This document shows, in pieces, positions 14,947 through 22,580 of a stretch of DNA of 49,313 nt. The DNA comes from Methanomassiliicoccus sp. (GTDB lineage: Archaea > Thermoplasmatota > Thermoplasmata > Methanomassiliicoccales > Methanomassiliicoccaceae). The position numbers and the translations under genes are program-made. The stretch covers positions 1-49,313 of the forward strand of contig JAEILR010000031.1 in the NCBI GenBank assembly GCA_016109435.1. Reading direction: 5' to 3'. The stretch's first letter is position 1. Each line of letters begins with the position of its first letter. Under the pieces are notes generated by a model. The model saw nothing but the letters and a program-made list of their open reading frames with translations. It ran no database searches and was not told where the DNA came from.

Positions 14947-15486
14947 ATGGTACGACAATCCATTTTGGGGAACAATATGGGGTGCACCAAGTATCCGATA
15001 CTGGACGACGATTTTGTTACGCTTATGCTCGGCTCCTGCTACGATAATGAGGATAGGGGCCTTGTAACCATACTGAGTCTGACGGGGATGCACATCTCCA
15101 GCCTATGCGCGCTCGGACCCGGTAACTTGATAAAGCAGGGGTCGAAGGCGTACCTCCAGTGGGTGCGTCCCAAGACCAACAAGACCTTACAAGCCCTAAT
15201 CCCGAAGGATTATGCAAAGGACATATGCGAGTTCCTCGCCCTGAGAAGGAAGACCAGGCAGCACTATCACGCTCTCGTCAAGAAGATCGGTGAGAGGGCC
15301 GGATACGAGGACGTCAGCCCCATGACTTTCCGCCACAACCGCTGCCTAAGGGCACTCACCAAGGAGGGCTACTCTATCTTCGAAGTCCCGCAGATCATGG
15401 GCTGCACGCTTGATGTTGCTGTTCGAAACTACTCGAAGTTACGGGAAGATCAATTGTCTCGGGATCATGGCTCAACGGACACCTGA
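14947..15486 (+). CDS. Degenerate tyrosine-recombinase-like protein
   Basis: A 179-residue protein that aligns by eye to the catalytic domain of tyrosine recombinases but lacks an N-terminal core-binding domain. The usual TGLRISEL box is LTGMHISSL, so the first catalytic Arg is His. The HxLRH box is MTFRH, so the first His is Met while the Arg remains. The next His/Trp position is Cys in IMGCTL. The Tyr is kept in VRNYSKL. Only the second Arg and the Tyr survive, so strand cleavage is doubtful. It may be a decayed integrase or a DNA-binding accessory. A later ATG at 14977 (MGCTKYP) is an alternative start. No clear Shine-Dalgarno is seen before either. Confidence 0.6.
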   Translation: MVRQSILGNNMGCTKYPILDDDFVTLMLGSCYDNEDRGLVTILSLTGMHISSLCALGPGNLIKQGSKAYLQWVRPKTNKTLQALIPKDYAKDICEFLALRRKTRQHYHALVKKIGERAGYEDVSPMTFRHNRCLRALTKEGYSIFEVPQIMGCTLDVAVRNYSKLREDQLSRDHGSTDT

Positions 15487-15594
15487 GTGTTTGGCCGGAT
15501 CATCATCAACGAACATCTGTCCGTTGCGATGGCCTGTTCTGACGTTTCTTATCGACTTATCATGTGCTATTCGTAGTATGGATGCGAATTAAAA

Positions 15595-15612
15595 AGATAT
15601 CATGTGATATCT
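15595..15612. promoter_or_regulatory. Palindrome AGATATCA-TG-TGATATCT
   Basis: Two perfect 8-base arms with a 2-base spacer lie just before a TATA-like string (15612-15619) and about 40 bases before another (15650-15657). This is a likely dimeric regulator site for the downstream operon. Confidence 0.5.
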
Positions 15613-15649
15613 ATTTAAGGAACGAAGGTCAAAATACGAATACCGACAG

Positions 15650-15657
15650 CTATAAAT
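15650..15657 (+). promoter_or_regulatory. TATA-like box before the structured leader
   Basis: CTATAAAT. A start site about 25 bases downstream (near 15678-15682) falls just before the hairpins, so the resulting transcript would begin with the structured leader. Confidence 0.45.
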
Positions 15658-15711
15658 TTCTGCAAGTATTGCCCTATCCAGTGAGGCAGCCTTGCAGCGG
15701 TCTTTGGCCGC

Positions 15712-15806
15712 GAGATACACTTGGGCGCGCGGGTCATTCCCCGCCCCGTATCTCAAACCAAAACGGCTGAAAAGTACAGGCGGGGGTGTTGGCGCACTCC
15801 CCGCCT
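15712..15806 (+). ncRNA. Structured 5' leader with competing hairpins
   Basis: Hairpin A is nested: GAGATAC (15712-15718) pairs with GTATCTC (15748-15754), GGGCG (15723-15727) with CGCCC (15742-15746), and GGG (15731-15733) with CCC (15739-15741). Hairpin B pairs AGGCGGGG (15778-15785) with CCCCGCCT (15799-15806) around a 13-base loop. CCCCGCC occurs twice, at 15739-15745 inside hairpin A and at 15799-15805 inside hairpin B, and both copies can pair with GGCGGGG (15779-15785). The leader therefore has two mutually exclusive folds. This could be an attenuator, a copy-number control RNA or part of an origin. I recognise no known riboswitch class. Confidence 0.45.
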
Positions 15807-15808
15807 CG

Positions 15809-15828
15809 CTAACCCGACTGTGCTAACC
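15809..15828. promoter_or_regulatory. CTAACC direct repeats
   Basis: CTAACC occurs at 15809-15814 and 15823-15828, each as GCTAACCC, with a 14-base period and immediately before the first gene of the operon. The same hexamer is clustered before the integrase gene. Confidence 0.45.
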
Positions 15829-15842
15829 CACAGGTGAGCAGC

Positions 15843-16049
15843 ATGAAGAGGATAATCGACACGATAGATAACGATTCCGTAGGGGAGGACGAATCCGACT
15901 ACTCCTACGGCAAGTTGGGCCTTGTTTTGAACGTTCCCATTGACTTTATGCCGGATGTTCTGAGAAAGCTCAGAGAGATACCCGGTGTGAAGGTCATCTA
16001 CCAGCGCAAGAGCGTCGGTCTGCTGAGAATCATCGACTACGAGCCTTAG
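15843..16049 (+). CDS. Small acidic hypothetical protein
   Basis: I place the start at ATG 15843 because aggtga (15832-15837) then forms a well-placed ribosome site. The alternative GTG 15834 would overlap it. The product is 68 residues: an acidic N-terminal stretch (DNDSVGEDESDYSYG) followed by a compact alpha/beta-looking part (LGLVLNVPIDFMPDVLRKL...GVKVIYQRKSVGLLRI). It ends with TAG. It is the first gene of a short operon leading to the replication-type ATPase. No family is recognised. Small regulators or primase accessory proteins are common at this position in archaeal elements. Confidence 0.55.
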   Translation: MKRIIDTIDNDSVGEDESDYSYGKLGLVLNVPIDFMPDVLRKLREIPGVKVIYQRKSVGLLRIIDYEP

Positions 16050-16070
16050 GGCTGACCAGGGGATGGGACG

Positions 16071-16343
16071 ATGCCTGGTAGCAGTGCCAAAAACGGCGAT
16101 TCAGCAGGGCGACCGAGACCTACAGACCTCGATTTCGTTAACGAATTCCACCCGTTGATTCTGGTGGGGCGAGTTAACAGGAACGGAAAGGAGGTGCTGG
16201 CCCAGACCGCATCAGAGCTTTACGGCTCAGGAGACGTTGACTATTGCTTTCTGGTCAATACAACCGCTGCCGTGATCCTGCCCCTTCTCAAGCGGATAGA
16301 GGTCAGGGGGATACGCCATGAGATAGGAGAGGTGCCCTTATGA
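16071..16343 (+). CDS. Hypothetical protein coupled to the P-loop ATPase
   Basis: A 90-residue protein starting at ATG 16071 behind a purine-rich ribosome site (aggggatggg). The N-terminal 20 residues look disordered (SSAKNGDSAGRPRPTD). The remainder alternates hydrophobic and charged segments (HPLILVGRVNRNGKEVLAQ, VDYCFLVNTTAAVILPLL). Its stop overlaps the next start as ATGA (16340-16343), so the two products are made in a fixed ratio and may act together. I know no family. Confidence 0.55.
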   Translation: MPGSSAKNGDSAGRPRPTDLDFVNEFHPLILVGRVNRNGKEVLAQTASELYGSGDVDYCFLVNTTAAVILPLLKRIEVRGIRHEIGEVPL

Positions 16344-17773
16344 GGCCGAAGAAGACAGAGAAGGTCCAGGACCCTCTAGAGTGCACCGTGACCCATGATT
16401 TCTTCCTTGATGATGGACAACCTGGGGCCATTGTTTTATTTACCAATGGCCACTGGAGAGCCCTCTCCTTCGATGAAATGAGGGCCGACGATGTGTCCCC
16501 CGATTTAATCGAGAGCTTGGAGGCCGAGTATAAGGAGCTTTTCGGCCAGGGCCTTTCCTGGCCAATCTGCGGTCGGCCGGATTACCAAGACGACCACGAT
16601 GACCTCGACACAGATATCCAGAGGTATCTCTATGAACACATTGAACTCCAGGATGAGGGCTATTACAACCTTCTCAGTCACTGGACCATCGCCACGTATT
16701 TCACCGAGCTACTTACCCATTTTCCGAGGCTGGTGTTCTACGCCCCTACCAGGAGCGGTAAGTCCAGGGCGCTCAGGGTCCTAAGCCTGCTTGGATACCG
16801 AGGGGATTCCTCACCGAGTTCCACCGGGCCTGCTACCTTCAGAGACATCGAACGGTGCCATCTGAGCACTTTTATCGATGAGTACCAGGCGCTCAGCAGG
16901 GATCGTCGCCAGGATATGGACTCGGTGTTCATAGCAGGCTTCGACAAGAGCGGGCCAATCAAGCGAGTCGGTGAAGATGGCAAGGTCAAACGGTTCTGGG
17001 CTTGGGGGCCGATGGCCATCGGATACAAGGATGGAAAGCTCAGAGAGGACCTGGAGAACCGGAGCATCTTGATTAATATGGTCCAGAGGACCAGGAAGGA
17101 CATCGTCCGTCGTGTTAACGAAGAGGAGGCGTTCAGGCTTCGGACACGGCTGATGGGATTGAGGTTTCGCTTGCTCTCTGGGGTGATGACCGAGGAGGTG
17201 AACTACGACGAGCTGTTCCGTTTATCGTGGTTGGCCTCCGAGGCCGACGTCTTGACCCAGGCAGGGGTGGTTAGGCTGGATGATCGAACAGTTGACATGG
17301 CCGCCAATCTAATCATCGGTTCGGTAATACTCCAGAGCCGGGAGAGCGATTTCCGTGACGATCTGCGTCTGCTAGCCATATCTCAGACCAAAGCTCTGGA
17401 CACGCTGCGGGAGAGTCTCGAAGGCCAGACCTTCCATGCCCTTCTGGAGACGATTGTGAAAAGGATGGGAGTCCACGCTATAGTCGAAGAGTATGACATC
17501 ACAGGAATAAGCACGACCGACATCGCCGACCAGCTCAACGAAGACCTCAGAGAGCAAGGTAACGACCGCTTCGAGAAGGTCAAAACCGTCAAGGTCACTA
17601 ATGCTCTCCGTGAGATGGGGTTCGAGTATAAGACTGGAGGGAACAACAACAAGTCATTCCTCGTCCAGCGGTACGACCGGGATGGAAAAGATATCGCCTT
17701 CTACCCAAGGCTGAGACAGTACATCCAGAAGTATGGTAGTGGCAACATTGTCTTGCCCATCGGAGGTCGCTGA
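16340..17773 (+). CDS. P-loop ATPase, replication helicase/primase-like
   Basis: A 477-residue protein resembling the helicase/primase-associated ATPases of mobile elements (the DUF927/DUF3631 or D5-like type). The Walker A is APTRSGKSR (residues 135-143) and the Walker B is TFIDEYQAL (near residue 176). Between about 195 and 250 the pattern FIAGFDKSGPIKRVG...FWAWGPMAIGYKDGKLREDLENRS is characteristic: it resembles the sensor and arginine-finger region of that group. The C-terminus may be a winged helix (TTDIADQLNEDL... VKVTNALREMGF). It is the last gene of a three-gene operon. A role in replicating or excising the element is inferred. Confidence 0.68.
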   Translation: MRPKKTEKVQDPLECTVTHDFFLDDGQPGAIVLFTNGHWRALSFDEMRADDVSPDLIESLEAEYKELFGQGLSWPICGRPDYQDDHDDLDTDIQRYLYEHIELQDEGYYNLLSHWTIATYFTELLTHFPRLVFYAPTRSGKSRALRVLSLLGYRGDSSPSSTGPATFRDIERCHLSTFIDEYQALSRDRRQDMDSVFIAGFDKSGPIKRVGEDGKVKRFWAWGPMAIGYKDGKLREDLENRSILINMVQRTRKDIVRRVNEEEAFRLRTRLMGLRFRLLSGVMTEEVNYDELFRLSWLASEADVLTQAGVVRLDDRTVDMAANLIIGSVILQSRESDFRDDLRLLAISQTKALDTLRESLEGQTFHALLETIVKRMGVHAIVEEYDITGISTTDIADQLNEDLREQGNDRFEKVKTVKVTNALREMGFEYKTGGNNNKSFLVQRYDRDGKDIAFYPRLRQYIQKYGSGNIVLPIGGR

Positions 17774-17781
17774 GAAGCACC

Positions 17782-17856
17782 CCTAACCGGAATCTAACCA
17801 GGTATCTAACATTTTGAATTTTGATGCTGGCATACCCCACTGGTTAGACGGTTAGG
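17782..17856. promoter_or_regulatory. CTAACC operator array before the integrase
   Basis: CCTAACCG-gaa-TCTAACCAG (17782-17801) and CTGGTTAGACGGTTAGG (17840-17856) are reverse complements except for the 3-base insert. A further tctaac lies at 17805-17810. Five half-sites thus fall in 75 bases upstream of the integrase start. They could be operator sites for an integrase repressor or arm-type sites for excision. Confidence 0.5.
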
Positions 17857-17877
17857 TGAAGAAGGGAAGGGGACGAG

Positions 17878-19047
17878 ATGGTTTTGAATACCTCCGTTCA
17901 GATTTCCTATACTGAGGGCGCCGATGACCCAATCACAAATGGTGCCCGTAGTAGGTCACGGCCGGGACCACGAAGGGGGGCGAGGAGCATGGGTCGTTAT
18001 CCCTTCATGGAGGCTGTAAATCGATACCTCGACGTGATGCAAGGGGTGCTGGCCGAAAGCACGTACTCTGAGCTGAAGCGGAGATTCAAGCGCATGAACA
18101 AGGACATGATGGAGCTGGCCAAATTGAATAAAATGGACAAGGGGAAGGGCATTAGGAATTGTACCCCTGTCAAGATGTCGGACCAAGATGTAGTGGCCTA
18201 CATGGGGCTGCTGCGGGGTCGCGGCATGAAGGACGGTGGCATCGATCACAACATCGATGCGCTGGCCGGCCTGCTCCGGTATGAGGGCAATGCGGCGGTG
18301 GATAGGGCGAAGGCCAGATTCCCGCAGCACTTTCCGCATAACAGTGTAAGAAGGCAGGACCCAATATCCGATGAGGATAGGAAGAAAATCCTAGAAGGGG
18401 CCGCCAAGGTGCCAACCGAAGATTGGCGTCGGATGGAAGCCTATGCGCTATCAGTCCTTGGCATCTGTTCGGGACTCCGGCCGAAGGAGCTTCGGCTGGC
18501 GAAGTTAAAGGACCTGAACCTGAATCGCAGCGTTATGCACGCTGAGGAGGTGAAGGGAAAGGGGCGTTATGGTGAGCCAAGGGATACAGCGATACATCCC
18601 GACGGTCCACCGTTCCTTCGCCGCTACCTCCAGGCAAGGGCTCAGGCCCTCATAGGCGAATATCTTATCAGCGACCTTCTGTTCCCATCGCTACAGAACC
18701 TACAGAAGGGCCGCAGTGGGGAGTTCTCGGTCAATGGGACGACGGTCCTTCGGGCCATTGTTAAGCAAGAGACGGGTGTCGATTTCGACCTCCGGGCCTG
18801 CCGTCGGACCTTTGGTCAGAACTGCCTAGATCAGGGCGTGCCCCTTGACTCGACATCGAGGATGATGGGGCACGCCACGAGCAAGACGACCGAGACCTAC
18901 TACGCGCGCAAGAAGAACGACCAAGCGGTTGCGGAGGCTCAGAAGGCTTGGACTGTTAATACAAACCCAAATCTAGAGAGCCAGATGCAGCCAGCTTCCA
19001 ATCCCCCCCTGATTGGAAAAAAAGAGTACTTGCCTGGATATGGTTGA
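17878..19047 (+). CDS. int: Tyrosine recombinase, element integrase
   Basis: A 389-residue integrase of the XerC/D-like tyrosine recombinase family. The N-terminal SAM-like core-binding domain spans about residues 40-160. The catalytic domain follows, with Arg201 (SGLRPKEL), Lys226/228 (EVKGKGR), RACRRTF with Arg309 at the HxxR box (its His position is Arg306), His332 (MMGHAT) and Tyr341/342 (TETYYARK). The catalytic set is essentially complete, so activity is likely. The start at ATG 17878 has a purine-rich ribosome site (gaagggaagggg). The N-terminal 35 residues before MGRYPF look disordered, so ATG 17989 is an alternative. The stop codon touches the CCA end of tRNA-Gly, placing the gene directly beside its attachment site. 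Confidence 0.9.
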   Translation: MVLNTSVQISYTEGADDPITNGARSRSRPGPRRGARSMGRYPFMEAVNRYLDVMQGVLAESTYSELKRRFKRMNKDMMELAKLNKMDKGKGIRNCTPVKMSDQDVVAYMGLLRGRGMKDGGIDHNIDALAGLLRYEGNAAVDRAKARFPQHFPHNSVRRQDPISDEDRKKILEGAAKVPTEDWRRMEAYALSVLGICSGLRPKELRLAKLKDLNLNRSVMHAEEVKGKGRYGEPRDTAIHPDGPPFLRRYLQARAQALIGEYLISDLLFPSLQNLQKGRSGEFSVNGTTVLRAIVKQETGVDFDLRACRRTFGQNCLDQGVPLDSTSRMMGHATSKTTETYYARKKNDQAVAEAQKAWTVNTNPNLESQMQPASNPPLIGKKEYLPGYG

Positions 19048-19123
19048 TGGTGCGGGCGACGGGATTCGAACCCGTGTTCTAACCTTGGCAAGGTTAAGTG
19101 ATAACCAACTACACTACGCCCGC
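19048..19123 (-). tRNA. tRNA-Gly (GCC), CCA encoded
   Basis: Read on the minus strand, the acceptor stem is GCGGGCG/CGCCCGC (19117-19123 with 19052-19058). The anticodon arm is TAACC-TTGCCAA-GGTTA with anticodon GCC. The T arm is ACGGG-TTCGAAT-CCCGT. The discriminator is A at 19051 and CCA is encoded at 19048-19050. The 3' half serves as the right attachment site of the integrated element and remains complete. Confidence 0.96.
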
Positions 19124-19203
19124 GTGTGCCACTGTGAACATTCTTCTCCTATTTAGATATTATCTGCCCTGGCCCATCCATTCCACCACGCTGGGAGGGA
19201 CGG

Positions 19204-21822
19204 TCAGGGGCTCACCGCGATGAGCACGTCCCGGACCTGCAGCGTCTCCACCGCCTTGCCCTCGATGGTAAGCTTCTTCTGCACTTCGACGAAGGAGGGA
19301 TCGAGCGTCACCGTGCTGCCGTCGGACAGCGTCAGTTCCAGCCCTCCGCCGTCCAGTGCGGCCGCGGCCTGTTGGGGATCGATCGACTCCAGCAGCTGCA
19401 GCACCTCCTTGCCCTTGGCCTTGAACGTCGGACCGACCTTGGACTTAACCGGCTTCACGGCCACCACCTTCTCTTCCAGATCGGCCTCGGCCACGATCTT
19501 CAGCTCCTTGGCCCGCGACGTCTCCAGGATGTCCTTCTCGTAGCCCTGCAGGGACAGCGCGGACGGGCCGATAAGCTCGATCATCTCCATCTCCTTGTTC
19601 AGGGGCAGCTTCCTCTCCGCCTTCCACGAGCGGATGGCGCTGACAACGTCCTTCACCAGCTCGCCGCGCGCCTCGTCCTCGTCGGAGGTCAGCACCGGCT
19701 CCGGCCACGTCGACACGTGGATGCTGCGCGCGCCGTCCATCTCCGCGAACCCGTCCTGGTAAATGTCCTCGGTGACGTGGGGCATCAGCGGCGCGAGCAT
19801 CTTGGCGATGCCCAGGGTGATGGTGTACAGGGTGAACCTCACGCCGTCGTCCCCTTCCCTGGTGCGGTACTTGACCAGTTCCAGATAGTGGTCGGCGTAC
19901 TCGTGCCAGGCGAAGTCCTCGACCTCCCGCATGGCCTTGTCGAATTGGTAATTCTCGTAGAACTGGGTGGCGTTGGCGACCACCTTCGAGTATCGGCTCA
20001 GGATCCAACGGTCCAACGGCTGGAGGCCCTTCATCTCCGGACGCTCCTTCACCACCATCCCGGTGAACTTGCCGATGTTCCACAGCTTCGTCGCCAGCCG
20101 CTTCCCGTGGATGACGTCCTTCTCCCTGAACGCGTTGTCCTCACCCAGCGCGCAGGTGCAGGCGTAGTAGCGCAGCGCGTCCGCGCCGTACTCCTGCAGG
20201 ATCGGCACCGGGTCGATGACATTGCCCAGCGAGGAGTGCATCGGCGTACCGTCCGGGGACATGATGAAACCGTGGATCATGATATCGTTCCACGGCTTCT
20301 CGTCGGTCATGAGGTAGCAGCGCAGGAGAGTGTAAAATGCCCAGGTTCGGATGATGTCATGGCTCTGAGGCCGCATGGACATCGGGTACAGTCGTCCGAA
20401 CTTCTCCATGTCCCGATCCCAGAAGGTATTGAACAGCGGGGAGATGCTGGAGTCCATCCAGGTGTCGAAGACGTCCTGGCAGCCGACCAGCGTGCCGCCG
20501 CACAGCGGGCAGCGGTCCACCGGGGGCTTGTCCACGGTCGGATCGATGTAGCAGTCCTCCTCTTTCGCCGGGACGACGTACCCGCAGTCCTCGCACTCCC
20601 ACAGCGGTATGGGGGTGGCGAAGAACCTCTGCCGGGAAATGACCCAGTCCCACTGCAGGCTGTTGATCCAGTCCCTGAGGCGCACCTTCATGAATTCAGG
20701 ATACCAATTGACCTCGTCGGCGAGCTTCAGTATGCGCTCCTTGAAGTCCATGGTCTTGAGGAACCACTGGGGGACCTGCAGGAACTCGATGGGGGAATGG
20801 CACCGCCAGCATCCGCCGACGTTCTGCTTGACGTTGTCCTGACGGACGACCAGGCCGGCGGACTTGAGGTCCTCGATGATGGCCGCCTTGGCCTCCTTTA
20901 CCGCAAGTCCCTGGTACTTGCCGGCGAGGTGGGTCATCCTACCCTGCTCGTCGATGGCCTTATCCAGCGGCAGGCTGTATTTCATGACCCACTCCAGGTC
21001 GGTCTTGTCGCCGATGGTGCAGATCATCACCACCCCGGTTCCGAAGTGGGGATCGACCTTGTCGTCGGCGATGACCTTGATCTCCTTGCCGTAGATGGGC
21101 GTAAGGAGGGTCTTCCCCACCAGCCGCTCCTTCTCCCTGTCCTCCGGGGAGACGGCAACGAGCTGGCACGCGGACAGCAGCTCCGGTCGGGTGGTGGCGA
21201 TGATGACCTCCTCGTCCTCGCCCTTGATCCGGAACTTGATGTAGTTCAGTTTGGTCATGTTGTCCGAGTACTCGACCTCGGCGTCGGCGAGAGCGGTGAT
21301 GCAGCTGGGGCACCAGTTGACCGGGTATGTTCCCTTGTACACCAGGCCCTTGGCGAACAGTTTGAGGAATGTGATCTGGGTGATCCGCCGGTAGTACGGA
21401 GCGTCGGTCTGGTAGTAGATGGAGGGGTCCATGCTCTCCCCCAGCACCTCGAACTGTTCGGTCATCTGGTCGATGAACGAGTTGGCGAACTCCGAGCACA
21501 GGCGTATGTACTCCTGGCGGGGCACGGTGAGCTTGGTGATGCCGTGCTTCTTCTCCACCTTGACCTCGGTGGGGGTCCCGTTGACATCGAAGCACAGGGG
21601 GAAGAACACGTTGTGGCCGCGCATTCTTCTGTACCGGGCGGCGAAATCGATGAGCGAGTACCCGGTGGCGTGGCCGAGGTGAAGGGACCCGGAGGTATAT
21701 CTCGGAGGATTGTCGATGCTGTACACCGGCTTGGGGGAGCAGGGGTCGAACCGGTAGATCTCCCATTCCTTCCACTTCTGCTGCCACTTCCTCTCGGTCT
21801 CTACTGCTTCATATTGTGCCAT
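19204..21822 (-). CDS. valS: Valyl-tRNA synthetase, atypical KMSKS loop
   Basis: An 872-residue class I synthetase that charges tRNA-Val. The HIGH motif is HLGH (near residue 48), after NPPRYTSGS. PTEVKVEK follows, as in archaeal ValRS. The editing domain shows ATTRPEL and FGTGVVMICTIGDKTD. Zinc-ribbon-like CxxC pairs lie at WRCHSP and CEDCGYVV/CPLCGGT. The tRNA-binding anticodon domain and a C-terminal end follow. At the KMSKS position the sequence is GTPMHSSLGN (PMHSS, residues 527-531; 20230-20244), so both lysines are missing. Length and all other motifs look intact, so I still call it functional. No Shine-Dalgarno is seen before ATG 21822. Confidence 0.93.
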   Translation of the reverse strand: MAQYEAVETERKWQQKWKEWEIYRFDPCSPKPVYSIDNPPRYTSGSLHLGHATGYSLIDFAARYRRMRGHNVFFPLCFDVNGTPTEVKVEKKHGITKLTVPRQEYIRLCSEFANSFIDQMTEQFEVLGESMDPSIYYQTDAPYYRRITQITFLKLFAKGLVYKGTYPVNWCPSCITALADAEVEYSDNMTKLNYIKFRIKGEDEEVIIATTRPELLSACQLVAVSPEDREKERLVGKTLLTPIYGKEIKVIADDKVDPHFGTGVVMICTIGDKTDLEWVMKYSLPLDKAIDEQGRMTHLAGKYQGLAVKEAKAAIIEDLKSAGLVVRQDNVKQNVGGCWRCHSPIEFLQVPQWFLKTMDFKERILKLADEVNWYPEFMKVRLRDWINSLQWDWVISRQRFFATPIPLWECEDCGYVVPAKEEDCYIDPTVDKPPVDRCPLCGGTLVGCQDVFDTWMDSSISPLFNTFWDRDMEKFGRLYPMSMRPQSHDIIRTWAFYTLLRCYLMTDEKPWNDIMIHGFIMSPDGTPMHSSLGNVIDPVPILQEYGADALRYYACTCALGEDNAFREKDVIHGKRLATKLWNIGKFTGMVVKERPEMKGLQPLDRWILSRYSKVVANATQFYENYQFDKAMREVEDFAWHEYADHYLELVKYRTREGDDGVRFTLYTITLGIAKMLAPLMPHVTEDIYQDGFAEMDGARSIHVSTWPEPVLTSDEDEARGELVKDVVSAIRSWKAERKLPLNKEMEMIELIGPSALSLQGYEKDILETSRAKELKIVAEADLEEKVVAVKPVKSKVGPTFKAKGKEVLQLLESIDPQQAAAALDGGGLELTLSDGSTVTLDPSFVEVQKKLTIEGKAVETLQVRDVLIAVSP

Positions 21823-21941
21823 GGACGGGTTGGAAATGGCCGAAAGGGTTAAAAGGGTTTGGAGTCGCGAGTCCCCGAGCGTGGACGCTGACCATACCGC
21901 ATCACCAATGAGGCCTGGATCGCGGGACGGTGCGGAGAAGA

Positions 21942-22550
21942 TCAGCCCTCGATCTTATCTGCCTGCAGCCTGCCGATCTTCATGGTGTCCTCGAGCGTCC
22001 AGACGTATTCATCGGTCGCCTCGAAGTGCACCACCGATGTGAACTTGCCCATGAGGATGACCAGGATGGACACGTTGCCGGTGGCGTTCGTGTCCCCGTC
22101 CGGCCGGAAGATGAGGGCGCGGTCCCCGAGCGCCACCTCGGTCACGTTGCTCAAGGTCCGGTTCAGCTCAGCGGTCAGGTCGTCGAACCCCTGCTGAGCC
22201 TCTTCGGTGGTATTGTACTTCTCCAGGACGATCCACATGGTCATCCTCCCCTCGGAGCCATCGGTCCGGTTCTGGATGACGAAGGTGCTCTCGTGGGATA
22301 CCTCCTGCTCCGGCTCCAGCCAAGGCCCCGTGGCCGCCTGGCCTTCGACCTCCTCCCACGGCCCGTCCGGCAGCTCGGACGCGGTCAGGATGGACCGCTC
22401 CGCGTCGGTGGAGGTCGCCCGCTTGAGATAGAAAGAGGAATAGGCCCCGAAGACCAACAGCAGGGCTAGCGCGGTTACGGCTGCCGCAGCCATCAAATGT
22501 TTGGTCCTCAACTCCGTCCCCGGAGGCGAAGGGTCTGATGATATAGGCAA
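21942..22550 (-). CDS. Membrane-anchored extracellular protein
   Basis: A 202-residue protein. The frame opens at TTG 22550, and ATG 22493 (MAAAAVTAL) is an alternative start. One hydrophobic segment (LMAAAAVTALALLLVFGAYSSF) acts as signal anchor. The rest is acidic, Thr-rich and would lie outside the cell, with N-glycosylation-type sequons (NRT, NTT, NVT, NAT, NVS). No enzyme motif is visible. It lies between valS and the CBS gene, all leftward, with no clear operon link. Function unknown. Confidence 0.65.
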   Translation of the reverse strand: MPISSDPSPPGTELRTKHLMAAAAVTALALLLVFGAYSSFYLKRATSTDAERSILTASELPDGPWEEVEGQAATGPWLEPEQEVSHESTFVIQNRTDGSEGRMTMWIVLEKYNTTEEAQQGFDDLTAELNRTLSNVTEVALGDRALIFRPDGDTNATGNVSILVILMGKFTSVVHFEATDEYVWTLEDTMKIGRLQADKIEG

Positions 22551-22580
22551 TTGACGGAGGACCCTTCGGGGCGGCCGGAA

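Larger units (their letters stand above)
15487..15833. other. Regulatory and leader region of the replication-type operon
   Basis: There is no gene in these 347 bases, but they are dense in signals: an 8-bp-arm palindrome (15595-15612), TATA-like boxes (tatttaag at 15612-15619 and ctataaat at 15650-15657), a nested hairpin (15712-15754), a second GC-rich hairpin (15778-15806) and two GCTAACCC direct repeats (15808-15829). An origin of replication could also lie here. Confidence 0.5.
55..19050. mobile_element. Integrated element in tRNA-Gly, about 19 kb
   Basis: The right end is an intact tyrosine integrase gene whose stop codon directly abuts the CCA end of tRNA-Gly(GCC). The left end carries a 13-base identical stretch (positions 55-67) followed by a decayed continuation of the same tRNA 3' end, in the same orientation as at 19050-19062. 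The interior holds typical cargo: a restriction-modification locus, the RloAB pair, nuclease-like and recombinase-like genes and a P-loop replication-type ATPase. No housekeeping gene lies between the two ends. Integration at a tRNA 3' end beside the integrase gene is the usual pattern for archaeal and bacterial integrative elements. The left boundary is less certain than the right because the repeat is degraded. Confidence 0.72.

Noticed and set aside
19372-21852. 826-residue open frame antisense to valS
   Set aside because: It exists only because the GC-rich valS gene leaves the opposite strand open. The translation is low-complexity and has no motifs.
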